Positions 15,445-24,340 of a stretch of DNA of 64,000 nt are shown here, in pieces (within the stretch, counting starts at the first letter, position 1; each line of letters opens with the position of its first letter). The stretch is from Amycolatopsis anabasis. GTDB taxonomy: Bacteria > Actinomycetota > Actinomycetes > Mycobacteriales > Pseudonocardiaceae. The notes below the pieces were generated by a model. It was not told where the DNA came from, did no database searches, and was given only the letters and a program-made list of their open reading frames with translations. The stretch lies in the NCBI RefSeq assembly GCF_009765355.1, contig NZ_VTHK01000010.1:1-64000 (forward strand), written 5' to 3'. The translations under genes were made by a program, and so were the position numbers.

Positions 15445-16299
15445 GTGGATGTGCCGGCCACCGGTGCGCTGTCCGATGCGGGCGGCAAGCACCAGGATTC
15501 GGCACGGGTCGACCGGGACCGGTCCCTGCGTGCGCTGCGTGCGCGCTGGCGGACCGCGAGCCTGGCCTCGGGGTGGCGATTTCCCAGTGACTGGGCGTTG
15601 CCCGAAGTCGATGCCGTGTGTGCCGCCGTGGTCAAGGGTGGTGAGGCGGAGGTCCCGCTGGCCGGATTGGCCCGCGCCCGGGCCGCCGCCGGAGCGGGCC
15701 TCGCCGAGACGCTGGCCGATCTCGCCGCGTTGCACGCAGTGCTCGCCGAACCCGATGCGGTGGATGGATTCGTCGCACCGGACGTGGACGCCACCCCGTC
15801 GCGGTTACTCCGAGTGACCGCGATCGCCTGGGCGGACGTCGCCGTGGACCAGCTCTCGAACGTCGAGGTGCTCGATTCGCTCACCGGGCTGCCGAGCGCC
15901 GCCTACCTGCGCACCCGGCTCGGCGAGATCTACCGGCAGGCCGCGGCCGAGCAGCGGCAGGCGGCCGAGGACCACACGCTGCTGGTGGTGTCCATGGACC
16001 TGTCCCGGGTCACCGGCTGGCCCCGGCTGACCGGCATGATCCTGGTCGCGGACGTGGTGCGCGCGGTGTTCGACCACGGCGAGAGCGTGGCCGTGCTCGG
16101 CCCGTCCGCGGTCGCCGTGCTGGTGCCGCGGGACGGCCGGATCGCGGCGCACGCGGTGATGCTGCGGCGCGAGCTGACCGAGCGGCTCTCGGTGGACGCG
16201 CAGTTGCACGAGGTCGGCAAACCGCGGATCCAGGTGATCCGGCTGCCCGGCACCCACGAAGCCGCCTGCGAACTCCTCGGCCAGCTCTCCCGCGGCTGA
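15445..16299 (+). CDS. Degenerate GGDEF-like protein
   Basis: About 284 aa from the GTG at 15445, which has GAGAGGA (15428-15434) upstream; the frame also allows a GTG at 15364. The C-terminal half starts like a GGDEF domain (LDSLTGLPSAAYLRTRLGEI), but no GGDEF/GGEEF signature is present where the active site should be. Diguanylate cyclase activity is therefore unlikely; it may be a c-di-GMP-independent regulator. The N-terminal ~130 residues are helical (LARARAAAGAGLAETLADLA). It is divergent from the membrane-fused sigma factor and followed by a terminator. Similar proteins are conserved in related actinomycetes; function unknown. Confidence 0.72.
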   Translation: MDVPATGALSDAGGKHQDSARVDRDRSLRALRARWRTASLASGWRFPSDWALPEVDAVCAAVVKGGEAEVPLAGLARARAAAGAGLAETLADLAALHAVLAEPDAVDGFVAPDVDATPSRLLRVTAIAWADVAVDQLSNVEVLDSLTGLPSAAYLRTRLGEIYRQAAAEQRQAAEDHTLLVVSMDLSRVTGWPRLTGMILVADVVRAVFDHGESVAVLGPSAVAVLVPRDGRIAAHAVMLRRELTERLSVDAQLHEVGKPRIQVIRLPGTHEAACELLGQLSRG

Positions 16300-16355
16300 T
16301 CTCGCACCGGCCAGGAGTCGGCGAACCAGCAAGATCAGGACATCTCGGGCTGATC

Positions 16356-16374
16356 GCCCCCTGACTTCGGGGGC
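16356..16374 (+). terminator. Intrinsic terminator-like hairpin
   Basis: GCCCCC-TGACTTC-GGGGGC followed by TTGT lies 56 bp after the degenerate-GGDEF stop and 41 bp before the first GT87 gene. Confidence 0.55.
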
Positions 16375-16414
16375 TTGTCAACCCGCCGATACGGCTCCGT
16401 GATTTCCTGATGGG

Positions 16415-17776
16415 GTGACGCAGCCCGTGCCCGCCGCAACCGACGACGGCGAGTCCCTCGTACGCCCAGCGCCGCCCCGCCTCGCGCTGCGCACCTCATT
16501 GGCCCGGTTGTCCGTGCGACCGAGGTCGGTCCTGTTGCTGATCGCGGTGCCGGTGGCCGCGATCGTCTGCGGGATCATCGGCTGGCTGCTGGACTGGAAG
16601 ATCGGCGTGGACAGCGCGGTGTACCGCGCGGGCGCGCTGACCCTGCTGCACGGCGATCCGCTCTACGACGCCAACACGCTGCCCACCGAACCGTTCTGGG
16701 CGCTGCTGCCGTTCACCTACCCGCCGACCGCGGCGCTGCTGTTCGTGCCGCTGGCCGCGCTGCCCACCCAGGTCGCGTGGGGCGTGATCATCGCGATCTC
16801 GGTGCTGGCGATGGCGCTGGTCATCCGCATCGCGATCGGCTCGCTGCCCCGGCCCGAGGGCGAACTGCCGCGCTGGGCCGCACCGGGCCGCGCGACGATC
16901 ATCTTCTCCCTGGTGGCGCTCGGCCTGGAACCGGTCTGGCGCGGGATCTTCCTCGGCCAGATCAACCTGATCCTGATGGCGCTGATCGTGCTGGACGTCC
17001 TGGTGATCAGCGCGCGCGGGTCGAAATGGGGCGGGGTGCTGGTCGGTGTCGCCGCGGCGGTCAAGCTGACCCCGCTGGTGTTCGTGCCGCACCTGTTCTT
17101 CACCGGCAAGAAGATGGACGCGCTGCGCGCGCTCGGCACGTTCTTCGGGCTGCAGGCGCTGATGTTCCTGATCACCCCGCACGACGCGGCCCGGTTCTGG
17201 ACGCGGACCCTGCAGGACACCGGCCGGATCGGCCCGTTGCACTGGGCCGGCAACCAGTCGCTGACCGGGATGATCAACCGCCTGACCGGGCTCGCCTCGT
17301 GGTCGCAGCAGCTGGCCATGGGGATCATGCTGCTGCTCGCGCCGTTCGCGCTGATGCTGATGCTCCGGTTCCACCGGCGCGGCCAGGCGCTGGCCGCGTT
17401 GCTGGTGCCCGCCTTCTGGGCGCTGCTGTTCACCCCGGTTTCCTGGTCGCACCACTGGGTGTGGGCGGTGCCGCTGATCGTGCTGCTGATCTCCCGCCTG
17501 CCGCAGACCACCCCGGCGACCGCCTGGCGCCGCTGGCTCGGCGCGTTCGCGGTGGCCGCGGTGTTCATCAGCTGCATCCTGCTGATCCTGCCGAACGGGC
17601 GGAACCTCGAGCTGCACTGGGCGTTCTGGCAGAACATCCTGGGCAGCGCGTACGTGCTGATGCCGGTGGTCCTGGCCATCGTGCTGGTGGTGCGCTGGTG
17701 GCTGATGCGCCGCAAACGTTTGCGCGCGGCCGGGGCGAGCGTGGACGACTATGTCGACGCCACGACTTCCAGCTGA
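16415..17776 (+). CDS. GT87-family polyprenol-phosphate-mannose-dependent mannosyltransferase (copy 1)
   Basis: 453 aa, GTG start. It is an integral membrane protein with about ten helices and the GT-C fold pattern of DUF2029/GT87 (PimE-like) enzymes. An acidic residue follows the first helix (GVDSAVYRAGALTLLHGDPLY), and other conserved blocks are PFTYPPTAALLFVPLAALP, GQINLILMALIVLDVLV, GAAVKLTP-type loop and VSWSHHWVWAVPLIVLLI. The family transfers alpha-1,2-mannose from polyprenyl-phosphate-mannose to lipid or glycan acceptors on the outer face of the membrane. It overlaps its paralogue by 26 bp, implying cotranscription and coupling. The exact acceptor (PIM, lipomannan or other) cannot be deduced. 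Confidence 0.88.
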   Translation: MTQPVPAATDDGESLVRPAPPRLALRTSLARLSVRPRSVLLLIAVPVAAIVCGIIGWLLDWKIGVDSAVYRAGALTLLHGDPLYDANTLPTEPFWALLPFTYPPTAALLFVPLAALPTQVAWGVIIAISVLAMALVIRIAIGSLPRPEGELPRWAAPGRATIIFSLVALGLEPVWRGIFLGQINLILMALIVLDVLVISARGSKWGGVLVGVAAAVKLTPLVFVPHLFFTGKKMDALRALGTFFGLQALMFLITPHDAARFWTRTLQDTGRIGPLHWAGNQSLTGMINRLTGLASWSQQLAMGIMLLLAPFALMLMLRFHRRGQALAALLVPAFWALLFTPVSWSHHWVWAVPLIVLLISRLPQTTPATAWRRWLGAFAVAAVFISCILLILPNGRNLELHWAFWQNILGSAYVLMPVVLAIVLVVRWWLMRRKRLRAAGASVDDYVDATTSS

Positions 17777-18926
17777 CCTTCCCGCGGGGCGGATCGCGGT
17801 CGCCCTGCTGGTCGCGGTCGCCCTGGTCGTCGGCGTGTTCGCCTGGCTGGACGGCTGGCGGCTGGGCGCGGACAGCGCGGTCTACCGCGCGGGCGCGCTG
17901 ACCTTCCTGCGCGGCGAGCCGCTGTACACCCCGCAGACGCTCACCACGCTGCCGCCCTGGGTGGCGCTCCCGTTCACCTACCCGCCCGCCGCGGCGCTGC
18001 TGTTCGTCCCGCTCACCGCGTTGCCGTCCGGGCTGGCGTGGGGAATCCTCGCCGCCGCGTCGGTGCTGTCGCTGGCCGTGGTGGTGCGGGTGTGCGTGCG
18101 CGGGGCCGACCGGCCGTACGGGGCCTTCGCGGTGGCCGGGCTGACCGTGCTGGCGCTCGGCCTCGAGCCGGTGTGGAAGACGATCTTCCTGGGGCAGATC
18201 AACCTGATCCTGATGGCGCTGATCGTGCTGGACGTCCTGGTGCTCGGCGCGCGGGGTTCGCGGTGGGGCGGGGTGCTGGTCGGTGTCGCCGCGGCGGTCA
18301 AGCTGACGCCGTTGATCTTCGTGCCGCACCTGCTGTGCACCGGGCGCTGGAGGGACGCCGTGCGCGCGCTCGGGACGTTCGCCGCGTTGCAGGGCCTGAT
18401 GTTCGCGCTGATGCCCGGCGATGCCGTGCGGTACTGGACCGAGGCCGCCTCCGATCCCGACCGGATCGGCGCGGTGCACTGGATCTTCAACCAGTCCCTC
18501 AACGGCATGCTGAACCGCGCGTCGGAGCTGGCGCCGTGGTCGCTGCCGGTGGCCATCGCGATCGCGGCCGTGCTCGCCGTGCCCGCGGTGTGGCTGGTGG
18601 TGCGGCTGCACCGGCGCGGCGAGGAGCTGGCCGCGCTGCTGGTGACCGCGTTCTACGGCTTGCTGGTCTCGCCGGTTTCCTGGTCGCATCACTGGGTGTG
18701 GGCGGTGCCGCTGATCCTGCTCCTGGTGGTCGAGGGGCGCGGGTGGTGGGCGCTGGCGGTCACCGCGCTGTTCGCCGGATGCGTGATCATGCTGGTGCCC
18801 AACGGCGGCGACGCCGAGTTCCGCTGGGGCTTCCCGCTGGCGGTGCTGGGCAACGCGTACGTGGTGGCCGCGGCCGTCGCGCTGCTCGGCCTGACCGCCC
18901 GTGAGCTGCGCAGACCCCGCGGTTAA
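17751..18926 (+). CDS. GT87-family mannosyltransferase (copy 2)
   Basis: 391 aa, ATG inside the 3' end of the previous gene. It shares nearly the whole motif series with copy 1 (GADSAVYRAGALTFLRGEPLY, PFTYPPAAALLFVPLTALP, GQINLILMALIVLDVLVLGA, VSWSHHWVWAVPLI), and stretches of DNA are almost identical, for example around 17025-17050 and 18265-18300. It lacks the ~40-residue cytoplasmic N-terminus of copy 1. The pair is a tandem duplication that probably adds successive or alternative mannoses. Its 3' end runs up to purK with a 13-bp gap. Confidence 0.88.
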   Translation: MSTPRLPADLPAGRIAVALLVAVALVVGVFAWLDGWRLGADSAVYRAGALTFLRGEPLYTPQTLTTLPPWVALPFTYPPAAALLFVPLTALPSGLAWGILAAASVLSLAVVVRVCVRGADRPYGAFAVAGLTVLALGLEPVWKTIFLGQINLILMALIVLDVLVLGARGSRWGGVLVGVAAAVKLTPLIFVPHLLCTGRWRDAVRALGTFAALQGLMFALMPGDAVRYWTEAASDPDRIGAVHWIFNQSLNGMLNRASELAPWSLPVAIAIAAVLAVPAVWLVVRLHRRGEELAALLVTAFYGLLVSPVSWSHHWVWAVPLILLLVVEGRGWWALAVTALFAGCVIMLVPNGGDAEFRWGFPLAVLGNAYVVAAAVALLGLTARELRRPRG

Positions 18927-18939
18927 TCTGTTCCCCGTT

Positions 18940-20121
18940 ATGGACGAACGCACCCGGCTTCCCGTTGTCGGCATGGTGGGCGGTGGCCAGCTGGCCCGGA
19001 TGACCCATCAGGCCGCGATTTCCCTCGGCCAGTCCCTGCGCGTGCTCGCGGCGGGGGAGAACGACTCCGCCGGCCTGGTCGCGGGCGAGGTCGTGCAGGG
19101 CCACCACACCGACCTCGACGCGTTGCGCTCGTTCGCGGCCGGGGTCGACGTGCTGACCTTCGACCACGAGCACGTGCCCGGCGAACACCTGCGCACGCTG
19201 GTCGCCGAGGGCGTGGTCGTGCGCCCGGGCCCGGACGCGCTGGCGTTCGCCCAGAACAAGCAGCTCATGCGGGAACGACTGTCCGCACACGGTTTCCCGG
19301 GGCCGCCGTTCGCCAAAGTGTCCGATGTGGACGATGCGCTCAAGTTCGGTGACGAGCATTCCTGGCCGGTGGTGCTCAAGGCCGCGACCGGCGGTTACGA
19401 CGGCCGCGGCGTGTGGATGCTCGACTCCGAGCGGGCCGCGCGCGACCTGATCCCCGAACTGCTCGCGGTCGGGACGCCGCTGCTGGTCGAGCGGAAGGTC
19501 GCGATGCGCCGCGAACTTTCGGCGCTGGTCGCCCGCTCGCCGTTCGGGCAGGGGGCCGCGTGGCCGGTGGTGGAAACCGTGCAGTCGGACGGGATCAACA
19601 CCGAGGTGCTCGCCCCGGCCCCCGGCCTGACTCCGGAACAGGTGCACGAGGCGCAGGGGCTCGCGCTGCGGATCGCCGCCGAACTGGACGTCGTCGGCGT
19701 GCTCGCGGTCGAGCTGTTCGACACCGGCGAGGGCCTGCTGGTCAACGAGCTGGCGATGCGCCCGCACAACTCCGGTCACTGGACCATGGACGGCTCCCGG
19801 ACCTCGCAGTTCGAGCAGCACCTGCGCGCGGTGCTGGACTACCCGCTCGGCGCCACGGACCTGCTGGCTCCCACGGTGATGGCGAACGTGCTCGGCGCGC
19901 CGGAAACCCCGGCGATGGGGCCGGACGAGCGGCTGCACCACCTGTTCGCGCGGTTCCCGGACGCCCGGGTGCACCTGTACGGCAAGGGGGAGCGGCCGGG
20001 GCGCAAGCTCGGGCACGTGAACCTGCTCGGCGGCGACCTGGAGCAGTCGCGGGAGCGGGCGAAGCTCGCCGCGCACTGGCTCTCCCACGCCGAATGGCTC
20101 GACGGCTACGAAATCCACTGA
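18940..20121 (+). CDS. purK: N5-carboxyaminoimidazole ribonucleotide synthase
   Basis: 393 aa from the ATG at 18940; a longer frame starts inside the GT87 gene and is rejected. PurK converts AIR, ATP and bicarbonate to N5-CAIR in purine synthesis. The ATP-grasp fold is visible: the N-terminal VGMVGGGQLARMTHQAA, the ATP-binding VVLKAATGGYDGRGVWML, the acidic metal/ATP residues around VELFDTGEGLLVNELAMRPH, and NSGHWTMDGSRTSQFEQHLRAV. It is followed 12 bp later by purE, its pathway partner, the standard actinobacterial order. Confidence 0.97.
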   Translation: MDERTRLPVVGMVGGGQLARMTHQAAISLGQSLRVLAAGENDSAGLVAGEVVQGHHTDLDALRSFAAGVDVLTFDHEHVPGEHLRTLVAEGVVVRPGPDALAFAQNKQLMRERLSAHGFPGPPFAKVSDVDDALKFGDEHSWPVVLKAATGGYDGRGVWMLDSERAARDLIPELLAVGTPLLVERKVAMRRELSALVARSPFGQGAAWPVVETVQSDGINTEVLAPAPGLTPEQVHEAQGLALRIAAELDVVGVLAVELFDTGEGLLVNELAMRPHNSGHWTMDGSRTSQFEQHLRAVLDYPLGATDLLAPTVMANVLGAPETPAMGPDERLHHLFARFPDARVHLYGKGERPGRKLGHVNLLGGDLEQSRERAKLAAHWLSHAEWLDGYEIH

Positions 20122-20133
20122 GGAGTTTTCCGC

Positions 20134-20631
20134 ATGTCTGCGCGCGTTGGTGTGATCATGGGCAGCGATTCGGACTGGCCGGTGCTGGAGGCCGCCGGGC
20201 AGGCCCTCGACGAGTTCGGCGTGCCGTACGAGGTGGGCGTGTACTCGGCGCACCGCACGCCCCAGCGCATGCTCGACTACGCGACCTCGGCCGCCGGCCG
20301 CGGACTCCAGGTGATCATCGCCGGGGCCGGGGGCGCCGCGCATCTGCCCGGCATGGTGGCTTCGGCGACCGTGCTGCCGGTGATCGGCGTGCCGGTGCCG
20401 CTCAAGTACCTGGACGGGATGGATTCGCTGCTGTCGATCGTGCAGATGCCCGCGGGCGTGCCGGTCGCCACGGTTTCGGTTGGCGGCGCGCGCAACGCGG
20501 GCCTGCTCGCGGTGCGCATCCTCGCCGCGAGCGATCCCGCGCTGCGGGAGCGGATGGCGAAGTTCCAGGCGGATCTGCAACAGCTCGTGCTGGACAAGGA
20601 CGCCGCCCTGCGCAAGCGCGTCGACGGCTGA
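20134..20631 (+). CDS. purE: N5-CAIR mutase
   Basis: 165 aa, ATG preceded by GAGGAG. PurE (class I) rearranges N5-CAIR to CAIR. The signature [13 protein letters not shown] at the N-terminus, the SAHRTP loop with the catalytic His, and [14 protein letters not shown] are all intact. The stop codon is separated by a single base from the stop of the convergent acyl-CoA ligase gene, so there is no room for a conventional terminator between them. Confidence 0.97.
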   Translation: MSARVGVIMGSDSDWPVLEAAGQALDEFGVPYEVGVYSAHRTPQRMLDYATSAAGRGLQVIIAGAGGAAHLPGMVASATVLPVIGVPVPLKYLDGMDSLLSIVQMPAGVPVATVSVGGARNAGLLAVRILAASDPALRERMAKFQADLQQLVLDKDAALRKRVDG

Positions 20632-20632
20632 C

Positions 20633-22213
20633 TCACGCCTCCAGCTGGGCCCTCAGCTCGCGCTTGAGGACCTTGCCCGCGGCCGAGACCGGAATGCTGT
20701 CCACGAACCGCAGCTCGCGAATCCGCTTGTACGGCACCACTTTCGCGTTGATCGTGTCGAGGAGTTCCTGTTCGCTCGGTGCGCCGTCGCCGGGTGCGCG
20801 GACGATGAACGCGACCGGCAGTTCGCCTGCCTCCGGGCTGGGCCGCCCGACCACGGCCGCCGCGGCCACCCCCGGCTGGGCGATCAGCAGCTCCTCCAGT
20901 TCACGCGGGTACACGTTGTACCCCTTGTAGATCAGCATGTCCTTCTTGCGATCCACAATGGACAGATAGCCGTCCTCGTCGAGCACGCCGATGTCGCCGG
21001 TGCGCAGCCAGCCGTCGGTGAGTGCCTCGGCGGTCTCCTCCGGCCGGTTGAGGTAGCCGTCCATCACCTGGGGGCCGCGCAGGCACACCTCGCCCGCGGC
21101 GCCCGCCGGGACCGGGCCGTCCCCGCCGTCGGCGGGGACCAGCTTGACCTCGGTGTCGAACACCGGGATCCCGACCGAGCCCACCTTGCGCAGCCCGGAC
21201 CGGAACGACGGTGACGACACCGCGCCCATCGTCACCTCGGTCAGCCCGTAGCCCTCGCTGATCACCGCCTCCGGGAACCGCCGCCGCAACGCGTTGATCA
21301 TCTCGTGGGCCATCGGCGCGGCGCCGGAGGTCAGCATCCGCACCGAGGACAGGTCGCGGGCGGGGAAGTCGGGACATGCCATCAGCGCGGCGAACAACGC
21401 GGGTGCGCCACCCATCGTGGTAACCCGCAGCCGTTCCGCGTCCGCGAGGTAGGCGGGCGGGTTCAGCCGGTCGTGCAGCACCACGGTCGTTCCGGTGAGC
21501 ACCGGGATGACCAGCGAGCCGATGAGGCCCATCGCGTGGAAGAACGGCGTCAGGTTGATCGCCACCCCGGTGCCGAGCCGGATCGGCCACTCCCGCTCGT
21601 CGCCGATCTGGTCCAGGAGCACGTCCCCCGCCGGGTCGAGCGCGGGGATCGATCCGGTCGACCAGCAGGCGTACTGCAGGGCGTTCACCACGACGTTGCG
21701 GTGCGGTATCCGCACGCCCTTGGACCGCCCGGTGGTCCCGCCGGTGTAGCCGAGGTTCGCGAGCGTCCGCGGGTCGAACCGCACCTGAGGCGGGGTGACC
21801 GGTTCGCCGCCGAAGGCCGCCGACTCCACCCGCGCCGGATCGTCGAGCACCTCGACCGCACGGGAGTCGTCGAGCTGCGCGGCGAGATCATCCGGTGGCA
21901 GCAGCGGATTCGCCGGGCTGAACGTGGCCCCGGCCAGCTGGACGCCGAAGTAGGCGACCGGGTAGGCGAGGCAGTTCGGCAGCCGGACGGCCACCGTGTC
22001 ACCGGGCCCGATGCCGCGTTCCGCCAATGCGCGTGCGAACCGGCAGGCGGCCTGGTATACCTCCGCGAAGCTCAGGCTCCGGTCGCCGTGCGCGAAGGCG
22101 GTCCGCTCGCCGTACCGCCTGGCCGCTCCCGCCGCGATCGAGCCGACCGGGACGTCGGGGTAGTCGAGGGTTCTGGGCAGGCCCGGTGGCCAGGATCGCG
22201 TGGTGATCGGCAT
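20633..22213 (-). CDS. Class I AMP-forming acyl-CoA ligase
   Basis: 526 aa from the ATG at 22213; a GTG at 22249 would add 12 residues of low plausibility. ANL-superfamily motifs are complete: the P-loop-like [29 protein letters not shown], the adenylate-binding GWLRTGDIG, the hinge [20 protein letters not shown] and the catalytic lysine in [11 protein letters not shown]. It activates a carboxylic acid, probably a fatty or aryl acid, to its CoA thioester. It is divergent from the acyl-CoA dehydrogenase, consistent with a shared lipid-degradation role and a common intergenic operator. Confidence 0.92.
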   Translation of the reverse strand: MPITTRSWPPGLPRTLDYPDVPVGSIAAGAARRYGERTAFAHGDRSLSFAEVYQAACRFARALAERGIGPGDTVAVRLPNCLAYPVAYFGVQLAGATFSPANPLLPPDDLAAQLDDSRAVEVLDDPARVESAAFGGEPVTPPQVRFDPRTLANLGYTGGTTGRSKGVRIPHRNVVVNALQYACWSTGSIPALDPAGDVLLDQIGDEREWPIRLGTGVAINLTPFFHAMGLIGSLVIPVLTGTTVVLHDRLNPPAYLADAERLRVTTMGGAPALFAALMACPDFPARDLSSVRMLTSGAAPMAHEMINALRRRFPEAVISEGYGLTEVTMGAVSSPSFRSGLRKVGSVGIPVFDTEVKLVPADGGDGPVPAGAAGEVCLRGPQVMDGYLNRPEETAEALTDGWLRTGDIGVLDEDGYLSIVDRKKDMLIYKGYNVYPRELEELLIAQPGVAAAAVVGRPSPEAGELPVAFIVRAPGDGAPSEQELLDTINAKVVPYKRIRELRFVDSIPVSAAGKVLKRELRAQLEA

Positions 22214-22315
22214 CACTGCACGGTACGAAGACTGCGGCCGAAGACACAAGGACGAGCAAGTAAACGAGCGCTAACATCAACAGTGGTCTTGTATCGCTCG
22301 AGAGAGGTGACACTG
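22214..22315. promoter_or_regulatory. Divergent promoter region of acyl-CoA ligase and acyl-CoA dehydrogenase
   Basis: The 102-bp gap contains GTAAACGAGCGCTAACAT (near 22259-22276), centred on AGCGCT with partial symmetry, a plausible TetR/FadR-type operator. An AGAGAGGTGA Shine-Dalgarno region precedes the GTG at 22316. No perfect dyad was found, so the operator is tentative. Confidence 0.35.
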
Positions 22316-23476
22316 GTGTCTGACGGCCCCGGGCTGTACCAGCTTGCCGAGGAGCACGAGGAGCTGCGGGCTGCCGTGCGTGCCCTCGCGGAGAAGGAGA
22401 TCGCTCCCTACGCCGCCGAGGTGGACGAGCAGGAGCGCTACCCGGTCGAGGCGCGGGACGCGCTGGCCAAGGCCGGTTTCAACGCCGTGCACATTCCCGA
22501 GGCGTACGAGGGCCAGGGCGCCGACGCGATCGCGGCGTGCATCGTGATCGAGGAGGTCGCCCGGGTCGACGCGTCGGCGTCGCTGATTCCCGCGGTGAAC
22601 AAGCTGGGCACCCAGCCGATCCTGCTGTCGGCCTCGGAGGAGCTCAAGAAGCTGGTCCTGCCGTCGATCGCGTCGGGTGAGGCGTCCGCCTCCTACGCGC
22701 TGTCGGAGCGGGAAGCCGGTTCGGACACCGCCTCGATGCGCGCCCGGGCTCGCCTGGAGGGCGACTCGTGGGTGCTCAACGACACCAAGTGCTGGATCAC
22801 CAACGCCGGTGAGTCGACCTGGTACACGGTCATGGCCGTCACCGATCCGGAGGCCGAGAAGAAGGCCAACGGCATCTCGGCGTTCGTGGTGCACAAGGAC
22901 GACCCGGGTTTCTCGGTCGGCCCGAAGGAGCGCAAGCTCGGCATCAAGGGCTCCCCGACCCGGGAGATCTACTTCGAGAACTGCACGATCCCGGCCGACC
23001 GGATCATCGGCGAACCGGGCACCGGCCTGAAGACCGCGCTGCGCACGCTCGACCACACGCGCCCGACCATCGGCGCGCAGGCCCTGGGCATCGCGCAGGG
23101 CGCCCTGGACGCGGCCGTGGCCTACGTCAAGGAGCGCAAGCAGTTCGGCAAGGCGATCAGCGAATTCCAGGGCGTGCAGTTCATGCTCGCCGACATGGGC
23201 ACCAAGGTCGAAGCCGCCCGGCACCTGATCTACGCCTCCGCCGCCGCCACCGAGCGCGGCGACTCGCGCGCCGGATTCATGGCCAGCGCCGCCAAGTCCT
23301 ACGCCTCCGATATCGCGATGGAGGTCACCACCGACGCGGTCCAGCTCTTCGGCGGCGCCGGCTACACCCGCGACTTCCCGGTCGAGCGCATGATGCGCGA
23401 CGCCAAGATCACCCAGATCTACGAGGGCACCAACCAGATCCAGCGCCTGGTCATGGCCCGCCAGCTCCTCCGATAG
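22316..23476 (+). CDS. fadE25: Acyl-CoA dehydrogenase, FadE25 type
   Basis: 386 aa from the GTG at 22316, with GAGAGGTGA a few bases upstream. FAD-dependent dehydrogenation of acyl-CoA to enoyl-CoA is expected. Signatures are [69 protein letters not shown] and the catalytic-base region [15 protein letters not shown]. In mycobacteria fadE25 also lies next to purE-purK, as here. The C-terminus ARQLLR and stop come from the left copy of a duplicated 3' end; the right copy, at 27148-27221, would encode ARALLKG, so an island seems to have replaced the native end. Confidence 0.94.
   Translation: MSDGPGLYQLAEEHEELRAAVRALAEKEIAPYAAEVDEQERYPVEARDALAKAGFNAVHIPEAYEGQGADAIAACIVIEEVARVDASASLIPAVNKLGTQPILLSASEELKKLVLPSIASGEASASYALSEREAGSDTASMRARARLEGDSWVLNDTKCWITNAGESTWYTVMAVTDPEAEKKANGISAFVVHKDDPGFSVGPKERKLGIKGSPTREIYFENCTIPADRIIGEPGTGLKTALRTLDHTRPTIGAQALGIAQGALDAAVAYVKERKQFGKAISEFQGVQFMLADMGTKVEAARHLIYASAAATERGDSRAGFMASAAKSYASDIAMEVTTDAVQLFGGAGYTRDFPVERMMRDAKITQIYEGTNQIQRLVMARQLLR
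23406..23459 (+). repeat. Left copy of the fadE 3'-end direct repeat (attL-like)
   Basis: The segment beginning AGATCACCCAGATCTACGAG is repeated at 27148-27201. The first 52 bases differ at one position (GGCACC versus GGCGCC), and the copies diverge after the codons for VMA. It marks the left boundary of the putative island. Confidence 0.85.
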
Positions 23477-23491
23477 CCGTTTCTTGCCGGT

Positions 23492-23520
23492 CACCGGCCT
23501 GCGTCAGGCGCAGGCCGGTG
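23492..23520 (+). terminator. Perfect 12-bp hairpin after the left fadE copy
   Basis: CACCGGCCTGCG and CGCAGGCCGGTG flank a 5-base loop, 15 bp after the fadE stop. No T-tract follows, which is usual for actinobacterial terminators. Confidence 0.7.
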
Positions 23521-23547
23521 TTCTGGCGCATGCCGGTCCTTCCGGCA

Positions 23548-23775
23548 TCAGCCGAGCGGGGAGATGACCATGACGATCCGGAACCCGATCGCGTGGGCAT
23601 ACGCCTGCAATTCGCGGACGGTGACTTCGCGCTGGAGTTTCTCCAGGCGGCACACGAAAGCCGCGTCGCGACCCAGGTAGGCGGCAACCTCGCGTTGGGT
23701 GAGACCGCGGTTGTGGCGCAGCCGGACGAGATCTCGGGTCAGCTCGGTGAGCGGGTCGGCGAACGGCGCGGACAT
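23548..23775 (-). CDS. Small XRE-family HTH regulator
   Basis: 75 aa from the ATG at 23775; an ATG at 23805 would add ten residues (MYRQVELEHA). The protein is almost entirely a lambda-repressor-like HTH: LTRDLVRLRHNRGLTQREVA, AAYLGRDAAFVCRLEKLQRE, ELQAYAHAIGF. It ends a minus-strand set of four overlapping small genes that is divergent from the DUF5919-type gene, so it may control the island's promoters. It has neither a toxin nor a peptidase domain attached. Confidence 0.75.
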   Translation of the reverse strand: MSAPFADPLTELTRDLVRLRHNRGLTQREVAAYLGRDAAFVCRLEKLQREVTVRELQAYAHAIGFRIVMVISPLG

Positions 23776-24050
23776 GGCGTGCTCGAGTTCGACTTGGCGA
23801 TACATGATTCCGTTGTCAGGTCGTTGGCGTTCGTCTCGGCGATCTCGTCGCAGACGTGGCATTCGTAGATGTGGGGCTGGTTCCTGCGGTCCTTGGCGGG
23901 CACCCGGTGCAGCGCTTCGCACAGCGTCTTCACGTACTCGCCCGCTGGAGGCCGGACGCGGTACTGAGTCCGGTGCCGCACGCCACCGATCAACGGCCGA
24001 TAGCAGGGCAGCAACTCCGGCTCCGGGCGGGCGTGGCGGCCGTGCGGCAT
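23739..24050 (-). CDS. Small zinc-finger-like hypothetical protein
   Basis: 103 aa, ATG overlapping the upstream micro-ORF stop as TGATG. The central part (YVKTLCEALHRV ... YECHVCDEIAE) has a lone Cys followed by CHVC, the arrangement of small actinobacterial zinc-finger proteins often found beside XRE genes. The last ~20 residues overlap the XRE gene in another frame and look low in complexity (SSTPCPRRSPTRSPS). Coupled translation with its neighbours supports it being real; function unknown. Confidence 0.5.
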   Translation of the reverse strand: MPHGRHARPEPELLPCYRPLIGGVRHRTQYRVRPPAGEYVKTLCEALHRVPAKDRRNQPHIYECHVCDEIAETNANDLTTESCIAKSNSSTPCPRRSPTRSPS

Positions 24051-24127
24051 CAGTCCGCACCGTCCTCGGTGAACACATCGCCCTCGTCGGTCTCGACCGT
24101 GCCATATTGATCAACTTTCCAGCTCAT
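24050..24127 (-). CDS. Micro-ORF, 25 aa acidic peptide
   Basis: MSWKVDQYGTVETDEGDVF plus six residues. The ATG overlaps the stop of the preceding micro-ORF (ATGA) and its own stop overlaps the next start (TGATG). The acidic composition (8 D/E) and tight coupling in a four-gene chain argue for translation. No homology is recognised. Confidence 0.4.
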   Translation of the reverse strand: MSWKVDQYGTVETDEGDVFTEDGAD

Positions 24128-24171
24128 AGCCGCGACTCGATCGGGAACCGGTACCCCTTGAGAATCGCCAT
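24124..24171 (-). CDS. Micro-ORF, 15 aa leader-like peptide
   Basis: MAILKGYRFPIESRL, ATG at 24171 with GGAAGG about 9 bases upstream on the minus strand. It is the first of four translationally coupled small frames and could be a leader peptide or a coupling device. Support is positional only. Confidence 0.35.
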   Translation of the reverse strand: MAILKGYRFPIESRL

Positions 24172-24300
24172 TTCGTCGTGACCTTCCGTGTCGTTTTTCT
24201 TCGAGTTCGCCGCTGTACTCGCGGCACTCTTCAGAGGTACGGCCAGGTTGAGTCGCGTCACGACAGCGCGAAGATCTCCTCTTGAACTTCCAGCACTCGC

Positions 24301-24340
24301 CGAGTCTCGTCTCTGTCTCGTCTTGCGGTAGCCTCGTCTC
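24301..24340 (+). promoter_or_regulatory. Leaderless promoter with GTCTCGTC repeats for the DUF5919-type gene
   Basis: TAGCCT at 24329-24334 is a TANNNT-type -10 hexamer only six bases before the ATG at 24341, implying a leaderless mRNA. The 25 bp before it hold two copies of GTCTCGTC, and TCGTCTC recurs between the -10 and the ATG, so a repressor or activator could bind there, possibly the divergent XRE protein. Confidence 0.45.

Noticed and set aside
21305-22315. N-terminal extension of fadE
   Set aside because: It is antisense to the acyl-CoA ligase; the GTG at 22316 has a good RBS and gives the family's usual length.
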